From: an uncultured Anaerococcus sp.
Lineage (GTDB): Bacteria > Bacillota > Clostridia > Tissierellales > Peptoniphilaceae
Assembly (NCBI RefSeq): GCF_943912825.1
Contig: NZ_CALTUX010000039.1
Span: 1-14,905 of the forward strand
Direction of reading: 5' to 3'
Length of the DNA: 14,905 nucleotides
Of this stretch, positions 13,469-14,905 are shown piece by piece. A program made the position numbers and the translations under genes. Under the pieces are notes generated by a model. It saw only the letters and a program-made list of their open reading frames with translations, was not told the origin of the DNA and did no database searches. How positions within the stretch are numbered: position 1 is the first letter of the stretch; the number at the start of each line of letters is the position of its first letter.

Positions 13469-14359
13469 TTACTTATCAAGCATATATTTCATATTGTACC
13501 CATTAATTTTTTTATATATCTGCTTTCTACTAACAAATTCTGCCAACAGGATTGATTTCTTTATGGAATTTTTGTAATTTAAATCATTAATTCTTTTTTC
13601 TGCCACGGCTAATAAGTAATAAAACAAAGCTAGATTTTCATTAATATTAAACTCTTTATCTAATTTAATAGTGTTTATCACTTGTTTTATTTTTTTAATA
13701 TCAGACTCCCTAATACAACCAACTTTTATATCTTCTATTGTTTTAGAATAAAAGGCCAAAGATTTTAATATAGGTCTTTTATCACTCTTAATAATAGACG
13801 TAAATACTCTTTTATCTTGCTCTCCTCTATATTCTCCAAAATCATTTAGGATGGCCATTATTATCCTATCCTCCACCATTGAATTACTATTTGATAAAAT
13901 ATTATTAGTCCTTTTTAAGGATATATCTTCATACCTATCTTTAAAAATATTTTTACTCATAGACGGATTTATAAGTCTATCAATAAATAGCCTTAGAAAT
14001 TTAATTTCTTCTTCCTTATTTTTAAATTCTCTAGATTCCTCTACAATATCTAGTTTCTTACTAAGAAGACCTAGGTCCTTATCATCCATAAACTTACACG
14101 TCATATCTAGACTTGATAGAATCTCTTGGTGTAAAAAAAAGGGATGGTAAGCACTTTTAATATAAATGCTTAGGATGTCTTCCCCATAGAGTTTTGAAAG
14201 CTCAATAAGTGAACTAATTGATGCCTCCTTGAAGTCGCCTCTTTCAAGCCTTGATAGGGTTTTTTTGCTTATATTAGATAGCCAGTCTACATCCTCTTGG
14301 CTTAATCCTTTTGTTTTTCTTATGTCTTTTATAAGTCTCCCAAATTTTTTCCTATCCAT
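13469..14359 (-). CDS. Rgg-like transcriptional regulator
   Basis: This 296-residue regulator has an N-terminal helix-turn-helix (about residues 6-62; GLSQEDVDWLSNISKKTLSR carries the recognition region) and an all-helical C-terminal region typical of peptide-binding Rgg/MutR-type proteins. It is a paralogue of the regulator at 3811-4695, with shared IK.LRLF.DRL and DRYEDI segments, but has a normal ATG with AAAAGGAG 7 nt before it. The secreted-protein gene follows 145 bp downstream on the same strand behind its own promoter, so this protein is its likely activator. No small pheromone gene lies beside this copy; the 43-residue peptide at the other locus could signal to both. Confidence 0.82.
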   Translation of the reverse strand: MDRKKFGRLIKDIRKTKGLSQEDVDWLSNISKKTLSRLERGDFKEASISSLIELSKLYGEDILSIYIKSAYHPFFLHQEILSSLDMTCKFMDDKDLGLLSKKLDIVEESREFKNKEEEIKFLRLFIDRLINPSMSKNIFKDRYEDISLKRTNNILSNSNSMVEDRIIMAILNDFGEYRGEQDKRVFTSIIKSDKRPILKSLAFYSKTIEDIKVGCIRESDIKKIKQVINTIKLDKEFNINENLALFYYLLAVAEKRINDLNYKNSIKKSILLAEFVSRKQIYKKINGYNMKYMLDK

Positions 14360-14570
14360 GAAAATCTCCTTTTATATATTGTATCATAAATCCACTCATC
14401 CTACTGCAAATAATCAGTCCTAAACTTAACAAGCTTGTCTTTACCTGCCTTGTAAAGTATTTATTCTTGTGCTGTCTATTGTTAATTATTTCACTTTCTA
14501 TAGTATAGATTTTTAGTCTTCTTTTGCTATCAAAGCCAGCTTATCACCAAGAAATTTTACCATGTTATAC
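14360..14570. other. Intergenic stretch without a gene
   Basis: It holds the leader of the Rgg-like gene (minus strand) and the upstream flank of the T-box promoter (plus strand). The only structure is CTTTAC/GTAAAG (14439-14457, 7-nt loop) beside the palindrome ACAAGCTTGT (14429-14438). No U-run follows, so it is not a terminator. The minus-strand promoter of the regulator is not clear; TACAAT about 20 bp before its ATG is the best -10. Confidence 0.4.
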
Positions 14571-14598
14571 TTGACTTTTATTCTTTTGCTTGTAATAT
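14571..14598 (+). promoter_or_regulatory. Promoter of the T-box transcript
   Basis: TTGACT (14571-14576) and TAATAT (14593-14598) are 16 bp apart with TG just before the -10. Initiation about 7 nt later would fall exactly at the first helix of the T-box leader. Confidence 0.75.
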
Positions 14599-14604
14599 AA
14601 ATTA

Positions 14605-14857
14605 AAGACTTTGAAAAGACGAGTAGTAAGAGAGGAAGATTTAAGAGAGCCCCGCATGGTGGGAAGGGGTATCGGATGCTTTTATGAATAAAAACTTGGA
14701 GTCTTCTTGGGGATAGTGATCCAAGAACGAGTTTTGCACGTTATAGCAAAGGAGTATGTTTGTACTTTCAGAGGTGTGTTTTGTGAAAAATACATAAATT
14801 AAGGTGGTAACGCGATTTTCGCCCTTATTATCCAAGACGGATAATAGGGGCTTTTTT
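14605..14857 (+). promoter_or_regulatory. T-box leader (tRNA-sensing riboswitch), possibly tRNA-Lys
   Basis: This is a cis-acting RNA that lets transcription proceed when the matching tRNA is uncharged. Stem I starts with AAGACU (14605-14610) pairing with AGUCUU near 14700. It carries the conserved AGUA of the specifier loop (14622-14625) and the AGAGAG/GGUGGGAA features of the distal arm (14643-14665). GUAAGAG pairs with CUUUUAU above the specifier loop and CGAG with CUUG below it. Counting back from the lower helix through one purine puts AAA (Lys, 14691-14693) as specifier. The T-box proper is AAGGTGGTAACGCG (14801-14814). Its UGGU should pair with a tRNA ending ACCA, i.e. discriminator A, which fits Lys and argues against Asn or Trp. 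The regulated gene lies beyond the right edge. The T-box call is certain; the amino acid is tentative. Confidence 0.92.
14821..14857 (+). terminator. T-box intrinsic terminator
   Basis: GCCCTTATTATCC pairs with GGATAATAGGGGC (13 bp, one G-U) around an AAGAC loop and is followed by TTTTTT. This is the terminator alternative to the T-box antiterminator directly upstream. Confidence 0.92.
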
Positions 14858-14905
14858 GTTCACTTAAGTGAGTTGAGCGAACGAAAGAGAGCGAAACAAA
14901 AAACC
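14849..14905. repeat. Imperfect inverted repeat downstream of the T-box
   Basis: GGCTTTTTTGTT (14849-14860) faces AACAAAAAACC (14895-14905), complementary apart from one bulged C, across 34 nt containing the palindrome CACTTAAGTG. It lies in the leader between the terminator U-run and the unseen gene and could fold in read-through transcripts. A/T runs make chance plausible. Confidence 0.35.

Noticed and set aside
14641..14835. 64-codon minus-strand open frame
   Set aside because: It lies entirely inside the T-box leader RNA on the opposite strand, with no ribosome binding site and no protein-like composition.
1..14905. CRISPR array, tRNA or rRNA gene, transposase
   Set aside because: No regularly spaced direct repeats, no tRNA cloverleaf with CCA end and no transposase-like frame were seen on either strand.

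Overview
The window is low-GC Gram-positive DNA. It has strong AGGAGG-type ribosome binding sites, a T-box leader, NlpC/P60 and glutaminase genes, a NiaR-type regulator and Rgg-like regulators. The gene mix suggests an anaerobic Firmicute of the Peptoniphilaceae (Anaerococcus or Peptoniphilus type). That assignment is an inference; no rRNA or marker gene is present.

Layout. (1) 1-4706 is a very AT-rich accessory block. It holds a minus-strand operon: a radical SAM/SPASM peptide maturase, a 31-residue precursor-like peptide with a C-x3-C pair, an unrecognised 340-residue protein, and an ABC exporter cut by the window edge. A 34-bp perfect palindrome lies at the operon promoter. On its other side a divergent gene encodes a 43-residue secreted peptide, which ends tail-to-tail against an Rgg-like regulator gene. 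(2) 4746-12234 looks like ordinary chromosome with higher GC: a glutaminase with a small membrane protein; an HD-domain protein with a secreted SH3-NlpC/P60 hydrolase; an orphan secreted protein; an Mrp/NBP35 ATPase with a secreted DUF1002-type protein; and a PfoR/PTS-IIC-type membrane protein next to a NiaR-type regulator. Most units end in clear intrinsic terminators. (3) 12441-14359 is a second AT-rich accessory cassette: a paralogous Rgg-like regulator, a secreted Gly/Ala-rich protein resembling large bacteriocins, and a two-helix, immunity-like membrane peptide. (4) 14571-14905 holds a promoter and a complete T-box leader for a gene beyond the right edge.

How the parts may work together. 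The two accessory blocks carry paralogous regulators. Their peptide/bacteriocin promoters share an identical 12-mer around the -10 box, preceded at almost the same distance (38 and 37 nt) by the half-site GGACACA. This suggests one peptide-responsive circuit controlling a RiPP operon and a bacteriocin cassette, with the 43-residue secreted peptide as a candidate signal. That is inference from sequence layout. A further oddity is that both the maturase and the neighbouring regulator have ATA exactly where the ribosome binding site and the homology place the start codon.
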